From Pholis gunnellus (lineage: Eukaryota; Chordata; Actinopteri; Perciformes; Pholidae): a DNA stretch of 64,000 nucleotides. The stretch lies in the NCBI GenBank assembly GCA_910591455.2, contig OU342817.1, forward strand, positions 1,263,480 to 1,327,479. The letters are read 5' to 3'. Shown here one piece after another: positions 10,643 to 24,423 of the stretch. The stretch's first letter is position 1. Each line of letters starts with the position of its first letter. Below the pieces are notes generated by a model. That model was not told the DNA's origin. It was given only the letters and a program-made list of their open reading frames with translations, and did not search any database. Position numbers and translations under genes: made by a program.

Positions 10643-13600
10643 AAGAAGGACATGTGGGATACAAACAGTGGTTGGTTGCTGACAGTCGAGTTTTACCGTT
10701 GTTTGCTTTTCTCCCGTCGTGTAAATCCTGACTGAGGATCTCTTCTTCTCTGATCCGTCACTTTGTTTCACACCACTGTGCTCTTGAGTTGTACGTCACC
10801 AACTTTATGCATACAAACCTTCTAGTGAGAGAATTGGACAGAATTTGAAACACTAAATCTCTGCTGCTTTTTGTTGGCACATGAATTCAGGGACATGAAC
10901 CTGTACGTCTTTAGTTTAGCGTCTTCATCGCTCCTGGAGGATTTGACCTGACGATCAAAGATTTATACTATCGGAGCCGAGTAGTGGCTGAAGTTCCTCA
11001 CAGTAGAACATTTGAAATGAAATGATCTCACATATCGGATCACACGGCTCCATGTGTTAAACTCACACCTGAATAGAAAAATACGGCCACAACAAAAAAC
11101 CTGCGTTTGAATATTTGATTAAAACTCAGAACAAATAGCTTTGATTAAACATTAACACTGCAAAGAGAACGCATGATGAAACCAAAGCCTTGGAGTCATC
11201 AGAGGTTATTAAGAGGTTTTTAAATACGAGGAATAAATAAGATCTTCTGCAAAGATTCAATACATTCTGTATATTAGCTGAAGAAGTCACTCAAAGTCTT
11301 CTTATTGTTTTTAAACAAATCTGATGTTTTCTTTAAAACAATTTTCTAAATTCTGCACAGAGCTGCTTTTTGTTCTCTATTAAATCTCAACCTGCTGACC
11401 TGTTGAACACTGGAGTTAGAATCTCTAAAGCTCTGTCTGTACTGGATGATTATTACCTGCAGAGGTTTGTAATGATCGTAGAGGCCATCTGTGTTTTTAA
11501 GTTTGAAATCTGGCAAAATACAAATTCTGGACTTTTTATTTCTGCGCAGGAAATTCAGAAAAAGACGTTGAGTATTTATGTTTGGTTATTTACGGTGTAT
11601 AATCCTCTGATTTGAAGAAGGAATTCCTAAATCACTCCAGCTAGTTATCGTCCTGATGCAGTAAAATCTGAGACGTTTTGCAATAAGTGTGTCCTTGAGT
11701 GTTTGTCACGCTTGCCAACGTTGCTCAATATCAGCGACAGACGCCCAAAAATCAGTTAGAAACGTACAATTTTGGCAGAAGAGCTTTTCACAAAAGTGAA
11801 TTTACTTCCTCTAAAATCTAAAAACACATCTTTACTATATGGAACTTCATAACACGCATCAACAAACACAAACTACTGCATCGCGACTTTGAGACGAGTC
11901 TGAGCACCACTTGCTGCAACAGAAAAAAACCTCTCCAGGAGATCACATATAGGCCTGAAACAGCATTTATACTTTAGATTTAGGGCCACCATGATACCGA
12001 ATGTAATATCTGACGACCACCTATATCTATAGCATGTTAAAGCACCTTCAGAGTCCGGGGAGCGTTGATGAGGAGCGTCCTCGCCGGGCTTCAAGAGCAA
12101 CTTCAACCGCTTCCATGGTTTTCTGTTTGCTGCTGTTTGTTGAGTTTAGGGTTAGGGACTAAACGATAGTTATAAACGATTACATGGCAGGAAAATCAGT
12201 GTTTCTAGACCGGAAAACTATAAAAGGACAAAAAAACGTTGACTTCTCAAAGACGATTTTATTTTCTTTCTCCGCGCTTAGTTGAGTTTTAAAGTATAAA
12301 GAACTGGAATAATAATCTGAAAGAGGAAGACAAGAATTCACCAGCTTTTCTCTTCTTCTAATTATTTTGTTCATTTCATCAAACTTACATTTTTTAACTT
12401 CAAAATATCCTCGTTTTTATTTTGGTTGACTTCTATTTATTTAGTTTAAAACAAATACTGAACAGTCTGTTTGACATTACAGTCATTTACTGTTTTTTTA
12501 CTCAAAGTACTTCTGTATCTGTTATTCATACAATAATTAAAATTAATTTAATACTTTTAAACTCCACACAAAACTACACATTCATATTTGGGTGTTATGT
12601 GTAAATCTCATCAGTTCTGTTGTGCAAATATCAGACGTGCTCAGAGGTTAAGACCGAGATCATTTCACCAAATTCAGCCAACATCAAACAAACTTCCGTG
12701 ACTCTTACCTGACTAACTCCACCCGCCTGGCGCTCCAAGCAGGTTAAAACAAGCGCTCTACTGTCGTTCAGCAGCTCAGATTGAAGCCTGGTGTGGACGC
12801 GGCTACAGTCTGTGAAATGAAGGTGAACCAAACACTTAATATTATTATCAATTATCTATTTATCTTATTGTATTACAGTCGATATAACTTCTGCTACTGA
12901 AGCCCGTTCAAATATATATATTCTAAAAATGAATGATCTTGCGATGCGGACACAAATTGTCACCACATATAGAAACGACATGACGATATATTCCCCGTAG
13001 ACGTTCATTCATTGTGCCTCTGAAGCGAGAATCATCTCTGAGAACGACTCGTCGTTCTGTATTTAGTGTTTCAGCGCCGCCTCATCTCACAACACAACAC
13101 AGGATCTATGAATGTGAACTCTGTTTACCTTCTGCTGTGGTTTGTCCTTTTTATTTTGTATTATTTTGTGTTTTTTATTAAACCAGAACACGGTGCACTC
13201 TTGCTTTTGTAAAATGCTGTTTTGTAGCTTCGTGATGCTTTTTGGCTCGTTCGCTGAAATTCAGACTCGACATGATTTCAGCCGCACAGAAATGTAAAAA
13301 GGTTTTAACGTTTCACTTCTCCTTTTCTTTCTGTGTTTGTTACGTCGGGTTGAGCCGGTGTGTCCGTTCACATGAACTCGTATTGATTCCTTTCTAAACT
13401 CACAGTTAAAGAACAATCACTGGAAAGAACTACAGCAGCATCGGCACGTTACTGTTACATTTAACAACCTAATATTTTGAGAATTGTTATGAATAAATTG
13501 TCTTCCATGACTCGAAGATGCACTGGAAACAAAAAGTGATGCTAGCAAAGACAGTTGACGAAAATATTTAGCAGATTATAATTTATTACTTCCGTAAACC

Positions 13601-14855
13601 TGAAGCTTCTTCTCAGGAATTCAGAACCGGTATCGATTAATTAACATAGAAAAACAGCACAAGGACTCGTTTTATCACTGACTCCGAAAATACGTTTTCT
13701 CTCATAACACGTGAAAACAACCTGGAAATCGCACGACATCAATTATTTGATTTTCAAGAATCCCGTTTACTTTTTGTTTGGACATTTCTTCCAATGATGG
13801 AAACTGAGACGAGGACATTTTTTTGGGGGAATTTTTTTTTAAGTGTGCACAAACCATTCACTCATGAAGTGCTAGCATTACTTTTTATAGTGTAAACATG
13901 ATTCCAGTTGGTCCACATGGGTTTTGTGAAAGAGATAACATTTTGTGTTTTACGAACAAATATGGCCGACATCGTACCGTCTCATCGCTTCATATTTGTG
14001 ACCACGTGTTTCTCCAGTGACGTCCTCACATCAAACCTCTCCTCTACAGGCAGAACAAAAGAACAAAGATACAATTATCATTAGATACAATAAGATCATC
14101 ACTGTGCTTCACTTAATGTAGTGTATGAGAGACCAGACACACACAGATTCACTTTACGTCAGATTTTCTCAACGTGACCGACGGACTAAACATTTTAGCA
14201 TACAGTTTATCAAGTTTTTGTTATTCTAAAGGTGAGAACATTAAAAGGTTTTAGCAGCTCTGGGAATACTTTTCTCCTCCCAGGAAGATTTAGTTTTGTC
14301 CACAAAATATCTGTTTTCTTTACCGACGTCTATTTTCTGCTGGAGAGGTTTCAATCGGCCGATGAGGTCACTGGAGGATTTAAACACTCTTTGTTGTTGA
14401 GTAACTCAAACGTCTCCCCGTGCATCAGTACGTAGCAAACAAACCCTTTAACTCTTAATTTGACAATCAGCATTTAGCTGTTTTTTTGTCTTTACAATGT
14501 CTTTCGTCTGCCAGTTTGAATTCTTCAGAATCTCCTCCAACCACCACTGGAGGAATTCAAGAATTTGGCTTCCCATTTAAAAAATATCATATCATGACAT
14601 TTCAACCTGTTGATTTTTTTTTATATAGGTGCTACAGTGAATGATGAAAGATTATCTTTGGGTCTCCGGTGGTGTTTTGTCTCCTTGTTTTGCAGCGATG
14701 GTTGTTGGGTGGTCATTTCTAAACCTGACTGTAATAGTCTGACATGATTTGATGGTTTTCTTTTTTTGTTCCTGTCACCATTACAACCAGAAACCTGTTC
14801 TTAAATACTTACTGTAAAGAACTGGGTTAAAGACGACACTCCCTGATTTTGGTTG

Positions 14856-14926
14856 TAGCGCCCCAAAGAGCCCCAAAGAGCCCAAAAGAGCCCATAAAAG
14901 CCCATAAGAGCCCAAAAGAGCCCATT
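14856..14926. repeat. short tandem repeat, GAGCCCAAAA type
   Basis: Six to seven degenerate copies of a 10-11-bp unit (AGAGCCCAAA / AGAGCCCATAA). Confidence 0.8.
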
Positions 14927-15944
14927 GTCCCCAAAGCTTCTCTTTGTTTACTGGTGTTGTTTGGAACACAAATATAAGCCACATTGAGTTTAAATGAAAT
15001 GTTGGGGTTCTCCTGTTTTCTTGGGACACTACATTTAAATCAGGGAGTGTATATGTTGAACCTGTGGTACCTGTGCTTGACGATATTTTAGTGAATTTCA
15101 CGGAGGAAACACTGGTTCGAAGTTGCAGTTGTTGTAGCCGACGTTCACACTTTTTATCCTTCAGCAGCTTTCCGGCAGGAAATTCTCTTCTGAATGTAGA
15201 AACAAGCTCAAAACATTTCTTCTTTTTCTTGATGGATTAAATAAAAAAGAATCCTACCCCCGTCTGGTCCTCACATGAAGCATGTATGTGTTTAAAACGA
15301 GCATTTTCAACACATTTGTGCGCTCCTTCGTGTGTACTTCCGTGTGTGTACCTACACGTCCGTGACCTTCGTCAGCTCTCTGAGTGAACTCGTCTGTATG
15401 TGAAATCCATTCTGAAAGGAGCACTTTATGGCACCCGTGTAGTCAAAAGGGGGCGACAGTGCTGGCTGTGATTATTCTGTTAAGTCTGGTTGCACTCATT
15501 GTAATCGCACACCAAGCAATGCACTGATCCACACATTCTACATAACCTGTAATTTTATAGACATCTTAATTGCTACAAATTATTTGTGCCTTGGCCTTTT
15601 ACAGTACAGTTCTTTTTAATGTATTTATTTTATTTCTGGTCATGCTTTTCTTGCTACGGCTGTCGGAACGCAGCACAAAGCTTCTTGTAATATCCATGTT
15701 GAAGGCTGCATTTACACGGACAAAAATAGCCATCTGACATGTTTACATTGGACGTGTGACGTTTTCAGGTGTGTTTTTGTCTCTTTTGATGGAGCTCGGC
15801 TAGCTGCTTCCCCTAGCTTCCAGTCTTTGTGCTAAGCTAGGCTAAACGCGGCCTTGACCTATCGCTGCTCTGCACACACACACAGAGGCGAAGTTCATTT
15901 CCAAACTCTCATCTGACGCAGCATATTTCCAGAAAGGTTGGCAT

Positions 15945-16075
15945 GTAGGCAGGCGGAAAGCAACAGTTCTGAAAAGGGAAGCCAATGTGAAAGTGACTTA
16001 AACTTGCATTCTCTCTAGTGTCCATCAGGGGGCGACTTCTTCTGGTTCTATAGAAGTCTATGAGAAAATGACCCG
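15945..16075 (-). repeat. fragment of dispersed repeat family A (minus orientation)
   Basis: The segment with TCCATCAGGGGGCGACTTCT followed by TAGAAGTCTATGAGAAAATG is the reverse complement of the end of the repeat at 40575-41003, 53846-54136 and 55722-56160. Confidence 0.75.
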
Positions 16076-17196
16076 ACGACAACCCTCAGGTTGGCTCTCC
16101 ATATCAAGATAAATATCGCACTTGTTATGAATTGTAACCCTTTCTGATTTGTTATCATTAAGAAAAATCTACAGCTATCATGATAGCATAGCGGTGTGTT
16201 GGGCGTGTGCGCTAGCAGTTTCTCCTTTTTACATGATCAACCCAACTTCTAGGTCCAAGTTTTTAATAATCTGCTAAAAAAACCAAATCAACAAATAAAT
16301 CCATGTTCATAGCTAGCCATTGGATTTGCCTCGATATGTCAAGATGGTGACACGTTTAACCCACGTCAGTCAGGACAGTTGGGCAAGTGTTTGTTAAAAC
16401 TACTAAACATATTCAATAAACCATAATAAAAACACCTGACTAGACAAATGTAGTTAACTACACGATATACTGTTGAGAATATATGTATTTATGTTGAAAG
16501 GCCTATTTTTAGTCAATTGCGCAATCATAAATGTCAGTGGTAATGTGGTAAGTTTTCTTTTGTCTGGATCAAAGCACAGCTCTCCAAACGGTAGAAAGCA
16601 ACTTGAAAATGTGCCAAAAACCTTTAAACTGAAGAAAGCGTTTAACCATAACTTAAACTAGCCGATGATATTAGCCTGTCAAAGCAAGCTAAACGAAAAA
16701 CCTGCACAACATCAAAAAAGCACAAGATTTGCTGCACAGTTTAAAGTTGATTGATGGCTCCTTTATAACCTCACAGACGATAGGGTTCTTTCTACAGGAA
16801 GATGTGAAGAAAAACGTGGAGAGAGCAATGTTCAACATCATCTCTGCTGCTCTTGTGTAAATGCAACCGTCACACTTTGAGAAATAAAATGTCTTTCCAA
16901 ACGTGGAGATCGGATATTACGAACAGCTTTGTGTGAGTTCATTGACAGCAGCTTTTTGGGGTCAGAAAACACGTTTTGATGTTCTTAGGTTTTATTTAAG
17001 GGAAGTTTGGACAAACTTACACTAGTGGCCTTCAGAGCTGTGCATCATTTTTCTCATTCCAGTTTGAAAAAAACAACAACGTACCATTTCTATTCTGTAT
17101 TAGAACACTTTGAATATTTTGATTTGATGATATAATATGCAAATGTATTCTTACTTGATTTTTTTATTTTTTGTCTTTTCAATTGCACCAGTTATT

Positions 17197-17202
17197 AATA
17201 AA
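17197..17202 (+). terminator. candidate distal polyadenylation signal
   Basis: AATAAA in the context TTATTAATAAAGTATTGAAT, preceded by a T-rich stretch. It would give a 7.2-kb 3' UTR for kcnq3, plausible for this gene but not demonstrable here. Confidence 0.25.
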
Positions 17203-17465
17203 GTATTGAATTGAAAATTGTATGATTGGGAACTGAATGACCATGAGATGAACTGAAAGACATGTTAGCAATCTCTGTTGATATGGATTCATGAATGTCA
17301 AAGTTTCTGAACCCCCCAAAAAATGTCATAAATATGTTTCATATCTCGTATCACGCTTGCAGAAACACACAATGACATGTGGTTCATGTTGTGAAATGAT
17401 TGGTTAGGTTTAGACTGCAAAACTACTTGGTTAAGTTGAGAAAAAAGATCATGGTTTGTGTACAA

Positions 17466-17800
17466 ATATTAATGTACTAATGTAACGCAACAACGTGATG
17501 CAACAATGTAACGCAACAACATAACGTAACAACGTAACGCAACAATGTAACGCAACAATGTAACGCAACAATGTAACGCAACAATGTAACGCAACAATGT
17601 AACGCAACAATGTAACGCAACAACGATAAGTAACAACATTAATGTAACAACAATAAGTAACGATATGTAAACAATTGTACATAACGTAACAACGTAACAA
17701 CGATACGTAACGATACGTAACATAACAACGTAATGTAACAACGTAACGTAACAAAGTAACACATAACATAATAACGTAACACAACAATGTAACAACCATA
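17466..17800. repeat. 13-bp minisatellite (CGCAACAATGTAA)n
   Basis: Tandem units of CGCAACAATGTAA and degenerate CAACGTAACG relatives, cleanest at 17530-17625. Open frames rich in Cys/Tyr/Leu/Val on the minus strand are translations of this repeat. Confidence 0.9.
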
Positions 17801-19040
17801 ACAACAAAACATGCCTACCGTAAATAAACAATAACCGCCCCCAACCAGACCTTCTTGTGTAATGTTATGCAACAAGCGTAACAACGTTGCGTAAAAAGCG
17901 TAAAGTCAACGTTTACTTTTGGTTTCACATGGGACGAGATCAACAGTCTACTGGGTGACAGTCCTGTGTTAGTTTGACCCGTCCATTACTCCTTAGTGGA
18001 CTCTATCGTTCGTTACACCATGTAACTTCCAACGTGTCATTCAATAACGGTTGCTCAATATATAACATCACTTCCTAGGACCAAATGCAAAAAAAAAAAA
18101 TGTCCTGCCGAGTGGGCTGTTTTTGGTGTGATAAATACTGCAGCCTTAAAAAGAGGCTTTGTTGATTTAGTCTTGTTTGTTTTAATCATAAACACAGAAA
18201 AGCATTTAACAGGTGAGGGTTGAACTTCAACCCAAACAGAAACATCTTGGAGTCAGTTTTGAAGAAAAGACATAAATTCCCAAACCTGCAGCCTAACTGC
18301 ATAGGTGTCAGGTTACGACACTGCTGTATTTACACAGGTTTTCATGGAGCCCGGCAGGTGTTATGGAAAGAAAATGAACTAATTTGTGCAAAAACAAAGC
18401 ACTACTTCTCCCTCACTGACTGTGGTAGAGGCAGATATTTCAGTTCCTACTGCAGCAACACAATTTCACTTTTAAATGACGATTACATGTCTGATTGGAT
18501 TTGCAGCCTTTTTTCCTCGAGTCTCTCGATGATATGAATTTGATTAACTTTGCTTATTTGGTAAAATATATTTCTATGCTTTTTGATTCAAGAACACCAG
18601 CAGAAAGCGTTCAAATGTGTGTGCAAGTTATTTCTTTACCCTTTGATTAATCTAATCCCATTCTTGTTACAATTATTAGCTAAAAGTGTGTGTGTTCTCC
18701 CGGGGGGCAGCTGTTCCCAGGCCCTCGGCAGCCCTGTTTCCTCCTCTGCCAATTACTGCTGTGTGCCTCGATGTGTCCGAATGTGAATGCCAAGGCGACC
18801 AGAGTGCCCACCAATCCCCATCATTAAAGACTCTTATTCACTCCTCTTATTCACCGATCTTCCCCACGGCTCGTATGTCGCTCCGGCGGCTTATTACGGC
18901 CATTTACCTCCACTGCAAGAAGTGTCCCTCTGATCAGGTAACACTGGACTGTAGCTTTGCCACAGCAGCGACATGACACGTACTGTTTATACCCAACAGG
19001 TTGATGATAGGTCCAAACCACAGCGATCACCGGTGTGATG
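17801..19040. other. intergenic sequence, no gene recognised
   Basis: A 105-codon open frame at 18220-18537 has no recognisable domain, no splice context and no similarity I can name. I treat it as chance. Confidence 0.6.
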
Positions 19041-19687
19041 AGGAAAAACAAAGCTTTACTTTACTTTACTTTTTTAGTTACTTTTAAAGTTACTTTACTT
19101 TTAAAGTTACTTTTTTAGTTACTTTACTTTTAAAGTTACTTTTTTAGTTACTTTACTTTTTTAGTTACTTTCAAAGTTACTTTACTTTTAAAGTTACTTT
19201 ACTTTTTTAGTTACTTCTTTAGTTACTTTACTTTTAAAGTTACTTTTTTAGTTACTTTACTTTTAAAGTTACTTTTTTAGTTACTTTACTTTTTTAGTTA
19301 CTTTTAAAGTTACTTTACTTTTAAAGTTACTTTACTTTTAGAGTTACTTCTTTAGTTACTTTACTTTTAAAGTTACTTTTTTAGTTACTTTACTTTTAAA
19401 GTTACTTTACTTTTAAAGTTACTTTTTTAGTTACTTTATTTCTATTGAAAAACTCTTATTCCGTATCCCTGTAGTGTTGCTTCAGAGTAAGCACTGCATT
19501 AATTACAACACCTTGCACATTTGGAAAACCAAAACTACACATATCTTTAATTTCAACCAACATATAAACAGCACAGTACACTACCTTACAGGTTTGGCGA
19601 ATAGAAGTCTGTGTTCAGTGCATAATGTGCATGGCATGGGAGAAGATACATTCATCACCAGGTTGACCACAGCTGTCCGCTTCACTC

Positions 19688-20084
19688 CTATGTGTCGGAG
19701 CTGTCTGCTGCGTCGGTGTTGTGGGTCAGCATGTAGTTGTCGATGGAGGGGCAGTTGTGGATGGAGTAACGCAGACGCTCAGCGAGGATGACCTGGCTCG
19801 TGTAAGGGGGCAGGCGAAACAGGAAGAAGCAGGTCTGTGCAGTAGGGAAGCCGTTGACGGGCTGTAGGACATGATAGGGGGAAAAAGTTTAGTAGTTTGT
19901 ACTATTGATATGTTTGCCCTCGTCAACATGCTCGTTATTTCCGTTAGCGATGACCTCACCCTATCAACCTTGATGATTTGGAACTTCTGCGTGATATCAG
20001 CTGGGTTGGAAGGCAACCTGGACCGGCCAGAGACGAAACGGAGGAAAAGCACTCGCTCCTCATTGGTGAACTCCTCCAGGCTAC
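19688..20084 (-). pseudogene. HERC1-type HECT C-lobe fragment, copy 1 (two exons, intact)
   Basis: Minus strand. The upstream exon is 20084-19960 (acceptor cattag, donor GTGAGG): LEEFTNEERVLFLRFVSGRS, then RLPSNPADITQKFQIIKVDR. After an intron of about 98 nt comes the terminal exon 19861-19688 (acceptor tcctacag): PVNGFPTAQTCFFLFRLPPY, then AERLRYSIHNCPSIDNYML and a TAG stop. Phase is 0 across the intron and the frame is open throughout. TCFF contains the HECT catalytic cysteine that accepts ubiquitin. The sequence resembles the extreme C-terminus of HERC1 closely (FVSGRSRLP, QTCFF.LRLPPY.SQ, AERLRY.I.NC.SID). No HECT N-lobe, RCC1 repeats or other HERC exons were found nearby, so this is a gene fragment; whether it is expressed is unknown. 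Confidence 0.8.
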
Positions 20085-20727
20085 CTAATGTTCATCAGGC
20101 CTTATCCCGCCTTTCTGTCCTGCTGTAAAACTGTCACCTTACTCTCCTGATATCAAAGCCTTTTTGTACTACTGCACCTGACCTGCATATAGTTTGATTT
20201 ATTTTAGGTACTGAAGTTGTAAAAGTTCCTTTTAAAAGAAAATGCCTTTTGTAAATAGTAATTACTGCAATTTAAATATTTTCCTTTATTGTTTTTATAT
20301 TATGCATATAAGAACATGAAAGTGTATTTTATTACAGACGTATTGTTTTTACCTTGTTTTCATCGGTCAGTTTATGTATTGGATGCTTCTGGACTTCTGT
20401 GTGTTCAGTGAATTATGTGCAAATGCAGTAAAGAAAAGAATTTAATGATGAAACCCAATTGTGTTTTTTCAGTTTGTTCTACTGGGGTTAAAGTCGAAAA
20501 ACAGTCAAAAAAGTCATTCAATCAGGAGAGACTTCATTAGAATTTCACAATAATTTATTACACATTGTACAAATGTGAATAGTGCAACGTCTTTGGCGAT
20601 TGGACTCCATCCTGAAGGAAGACAATCGATGTTGATGAAGGGAGTTGCTGCGGAGTTATAAACAGCATAGTATAGGATGTCGAAAAAAGTCATGAAAAAG
20701 TCAGTGTACCATGTCGAAAAGTCATAA

Positions 20728-21667
20728 CTTTACTTAAGTTACTTTATTTTTAAAGTTGCTTTTTTAGTTACTTTACTTTTAAAGTTACTTTTTTAGTTAC
20801 TTTACTTTTTTAGTTACTTTTAAAGTTACTTTACTTTTAAAGTTACTTTTTTAGTTACTTTACTTTTAAAGTTACTTTTATAGTTACTTTAATTTTAAAG
20901 TTACTTTTTTAGTTACTTTACATTTTTAGTTACTTTTTTAGTTACTTTACTTTTAAAGTTACTTTTTTAGTTACTTTACTTTTTTAGTTACTTTTAAAGT
21001 TACTTTACTTTTTTAGTTACTTTTTTAGTTACTTTACTTTTTTAGTTACTTTCAAAGTTACTTTACTTTTAAAGTTACTTTACTTTTTTAGTTACTTCTT
21101 TAGTTACTTTATTTTTAAAGTTGCCTTTTTAGTTACTTTACTTTTAAAGTTACTTTTTTAGTTACTTTACTTTTTTAGTTACTTTTAAAGTTACTTTACT
21201 TTTAAAGTTACTTTTTTAGTTACTTTACTTTTAAAGTTACTTTTATAGTTACTTTACTTTTAAAGTTACTTTTTTAGTTACTTTACTTTTAAAGTTACTT
21301 TTTTAGTTACTTTACTTTTTTAGTTACTTTTTTAGCTACTTTACTTTTTTAGTTACTTTTTTAGTTACTTTACTTTTAAAGTTACTTTTTTAGTTACTTT
21401 ACTTTTTTAGTTACTTTTTTAGTTACTTTACTTTTTTAGTTACTTTTTTAGTTACTTTACTTTTTTAGTTACTTTTTTAGTTACTTTACTTTTAAAGTTA
21501 CTTTTTTAGTTACTTTTTTAGTTACTTTACTTTTTTAGTTACTTTTTTAGTTACTTTACTTTTAAAGTTACTTTTTTAGTTACTTTACCTTTAAAGTTAC
21601 TTTTTTAGTTACTTTACCTTTAAAGTTATTTTACTTTTAAAGTTACTTTTTTAGTTACTTTATTTTT
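20728..21667. repeat. longest 17/12-bp minisatellite tract of the array
   Basis: About 0.94 kb composed of GTTACTTT-initiated words ending in either TTTTAAA or TTTTTTA. The two endings alternate irregularly, giving a two-letter pattern that differs between tracts. Confidence 0.9.
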
Positions 21668-21912
21668 ATTTGAAAAACTCTTATTCCGTATCCCTGTAGT
21701 GTTGATTCAGAGTAAGCACTGCATTAATTACAACACCTTGCACATTTGGAAAACCAAAACTACACATATCTTTAATTTCAACCAACATATAAACAGTACA
21801 GTACACTACCTTACAGGTTTGGCGAATAGAAGTCTGTGTTCAGTGCATAATGTGCATGGCATGGGAGAAGATACATTCATCACCAGGTTGACCACAGCTG
21901 GCCGCTTCACTC

Positions 21913-22309
21913 CTATGTGTCGGAGCTGTCTGCTGCGTCGGTGTTGTGGGTCAGCATGTAGTTGTCGATGGAGGGGCAGTTGTGGATGGAGTAACGCAGA
22001 CGCTCAGCGAGGATGACCTGGCTCGTGTAAGGGGGCAGGCGAAACAGGAAGAAGCAGGTCTGTGCAGTAGGGAGGCCATTCACGGGCTGTAGGACATGAT
22101 AGGGGGAAAAAGTTTAGTAGTTTGTACTATTGATATGTTTGCCCTCGTCAACAGGCTCGTTATTTCCGTTAGCGATGACCTCACCCTATCAACCTTGATG
22201 ATTTGGAACTTCTGCGTGATATCAGCTGGGTTGGAAGGCAACCTGGACCGGCCAGAGACGAAACGGAGGAAAAGCACTCGCTCCTCATTGGTGAACTCCT
22301 CCAGGCTAC
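21913..22309 (-). pseudogene. HERC1-type HECT C-lobe fragment, copy 2 (two exons, intact)
   Basis: Same structure as copy 1, displaced by 2225 bp: exon 22309-22185, then terminal exon 22086-21913 with TAG. The frame, both splice sites and the catalytic TCFF are intact. The terminal exon starts PVNGL instead of PVNGF. Confidence 0.8.
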
Positions 22310-24026
22310 CTAATGTTCATCAGGCCTTATCCCGCCTTTCTGTCCTGCTGTAAAACTGTCACCTTACTCTCCTGATATCAAAGCCTTTTTGTACTACTGC
22401 ACCTGACCTGCATATAGTTTGATTTATTTTAGGTACTGAAGTTGTAAAAGTTCCTGTTTAAAAGAAAATGCCTTTTGTAAATAGTAATTACTGCAATTTA
22501 AATATTTTCCTTTATTGTTTTTATATTATGCATATAAGAACATGAAAGTGTATTTTATTACAGACGTATTGTTTTTACCTTGTTTTCATCGGTCAGTGTA
22601 TGTATTGGATGCTTCTGGACTTCTGTGTGTTCAGTGAATTATGTGCAAATGCAGTAAAGAAAAGAATTTAATGATGAAACCCAATTGTGTTTTTTCAGTT
22701 TGTTCTACTGGGGTTAAAGTCGAAAAACAGTCAAAAAAGTCATTCAATCAGGAGAGACTTCATTAGAATTTCACAATAATTTATTACACATTGTACAAAT
22801 GTGAATAGTGCAACGTCTTTGGCGATTGGACTCCATCCTGAAGGAAGACAATCGATGTTGATGAAGGGAGTTGCTGCGGAGTTATAAACAGCATAGTATA
22901 GGATGTCAAAAAAAGTCATGAAAAAGTCAGTGTACCATGTCGAAAAGTCATAACTTTACTTAAGTTACTTTATTTTTAAAGTTGCTTTTTTAGTTACTTT
23001 ACTTTTAAAGTTACTTTTTTAGTTACTTTACTTTTTTAGTTACTTTTAAAGTTACTTTACTTTTAAAGTTACTTTTTTAGTTACTTTACTTTTAAAGTTA
23101 CTTTTATAGTTACTTTACTTTTAAAGTTACTTTTTTAGTTACTTTACTTTTAAAGTTACTTTTTTAGTTACTTTAATTTTAAAGTTACTTTTTTAGTTAC
23201 TTTACTTTTTTAGTTACTTTTTTAGTTACTTTACTTTTAAAGTTACTTTTTTAGTTACTTTACTTTTTTAGTTACTTTTAAAGTTACTTTACTTTTTTAG
23301 TTACTTTTTTAGTTACTTTACTTTTAAAGTTACTTTTTTAGTTACTTTACTTTTAAAGTTACTTTTATAGTTACTTTACTTTTAAAGTTACTTTTTAGTT
23401 ACTTTACTTTTTTAGTTACTTTACTTTTTTAGTTACTTTTTTAGTTACTTTACTTTTAAAGTTACTTTTTTAGTTACTTTACTTTTTTAGTTACTTTTTT
23501 AGATACTTTACTTTTTTAGTTACTTTTTTAGTTACTTTACTTTTTTAGTTACTTTACTTTTTTAGTTACTTTTTTAGTTACTTTACTTTTAAAGTTACTT
23601 TTTTAGTTACTTTACTTTTTTAGTTACTTTTTTAGTTACTTTACTTTTTTAGTTACTTTTTTAGTTACTTTACTTTTAAAGTTACTTTTTTAGTTACTTT
23701 ACTTTTAAAGTTACTTTTTTAGTTACTTTACCTTTAAAGTTATTTTACTTTTAAAGTTACTTTTTTAGTTACTTTATTTTTATTTGAAAAACTCTTATTC
23801 CGTATCCCTGTAGTGTTGATTCAGAGTAAGCACTGCATTAATTACAACACCTTGCACATTTGGAAAACCAAAACTACACATATCTTTAATTTCAACCAAC
23901 ATATAAACAGTACAGTACACTACCTTACAGGTTTGGCGAATAGAAGTCTGTGTTCAGTGCATAATGTGCATGGCATGGGAGAAGATACATTCATCACCAG
24001 GTTGACCACAGCTGGCCGCTTCACTC

Positions 24027-24423
24027 CTATGTGTCGGAGCTGTCTGCTGCGTCGGTGTTGTGGGTCAGCATGTAGTTGTCGATGGAGGGGCAGTTGTGGA
24101 TGGAGTAACGCAGACGCTCAGCGAGGATGACCTGGCTCGTGTAAGGGGGCAGGCGAAACAGGAAGAAGCAGGTCTGTGCAGTAGGGAGGCCGTTGACGGG
24201 CTGTAGGACATGATTGGGGGAAAAAGTTTAGTAGTTTGTACTATTGATATGTTTGCCCTCGTCAACAGGCTCGTTATTTCCGTTAGCGATGACCTCACCC
24301 TATCAACCTTGATGATTTGGAACTTCTGCGTGATATCAGCTGGGTTGGAAGGCAACCTGGACCGGCCAGAGACGAAACGGAGGAAAAGCACTCGCTCCTC
24401 ATTGGTGAACTCCTCCAGGCTAC
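24027..24423 (-). pseudogene. HERC1-type HECT C-lobe fragment, copy 3 (two exons, intact)
   Basis: Exon 24423-24299, then terminal exon 24200-24027 with TAG. Displaced 2114 bp from copy 2. Open frame, splice sites and catalytic cysteine retained. The short intron has one A/T difference (atgattggggg versus atgataggggg), shared with copy 4. Confidence 0.8.

Larger units (their letters stand above)
9948..17202 (+). other. probable kcnq3 3' UTR and flanking sequence; no other gene seen
   Basis: AT-rich and without a convincing splice-flanked exon. Human KCNQ3 has a very long 3' UTR, so much of this may be transcribed. AATAAA hexamers lie at 10197, 10260, about 13490, about 16884 and 17197. Which one is used cannot be told from sequence. 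Simple repeats and one dispersed-repeat fragment are listed separately. Confidence 0.5.

Noticed and set aside
18220..18537. 105-codon plus-strand frame between kcnq3 and the macrosatellite
   Set aside because: No recognisable motif, splice site or promoter; codon content looks random.
19688..20084. Processed (retro)pseudogene of HERC1
   Set aside because: An intron with donor and acceptor is still present between the two exons, so the source was genomic DNA.
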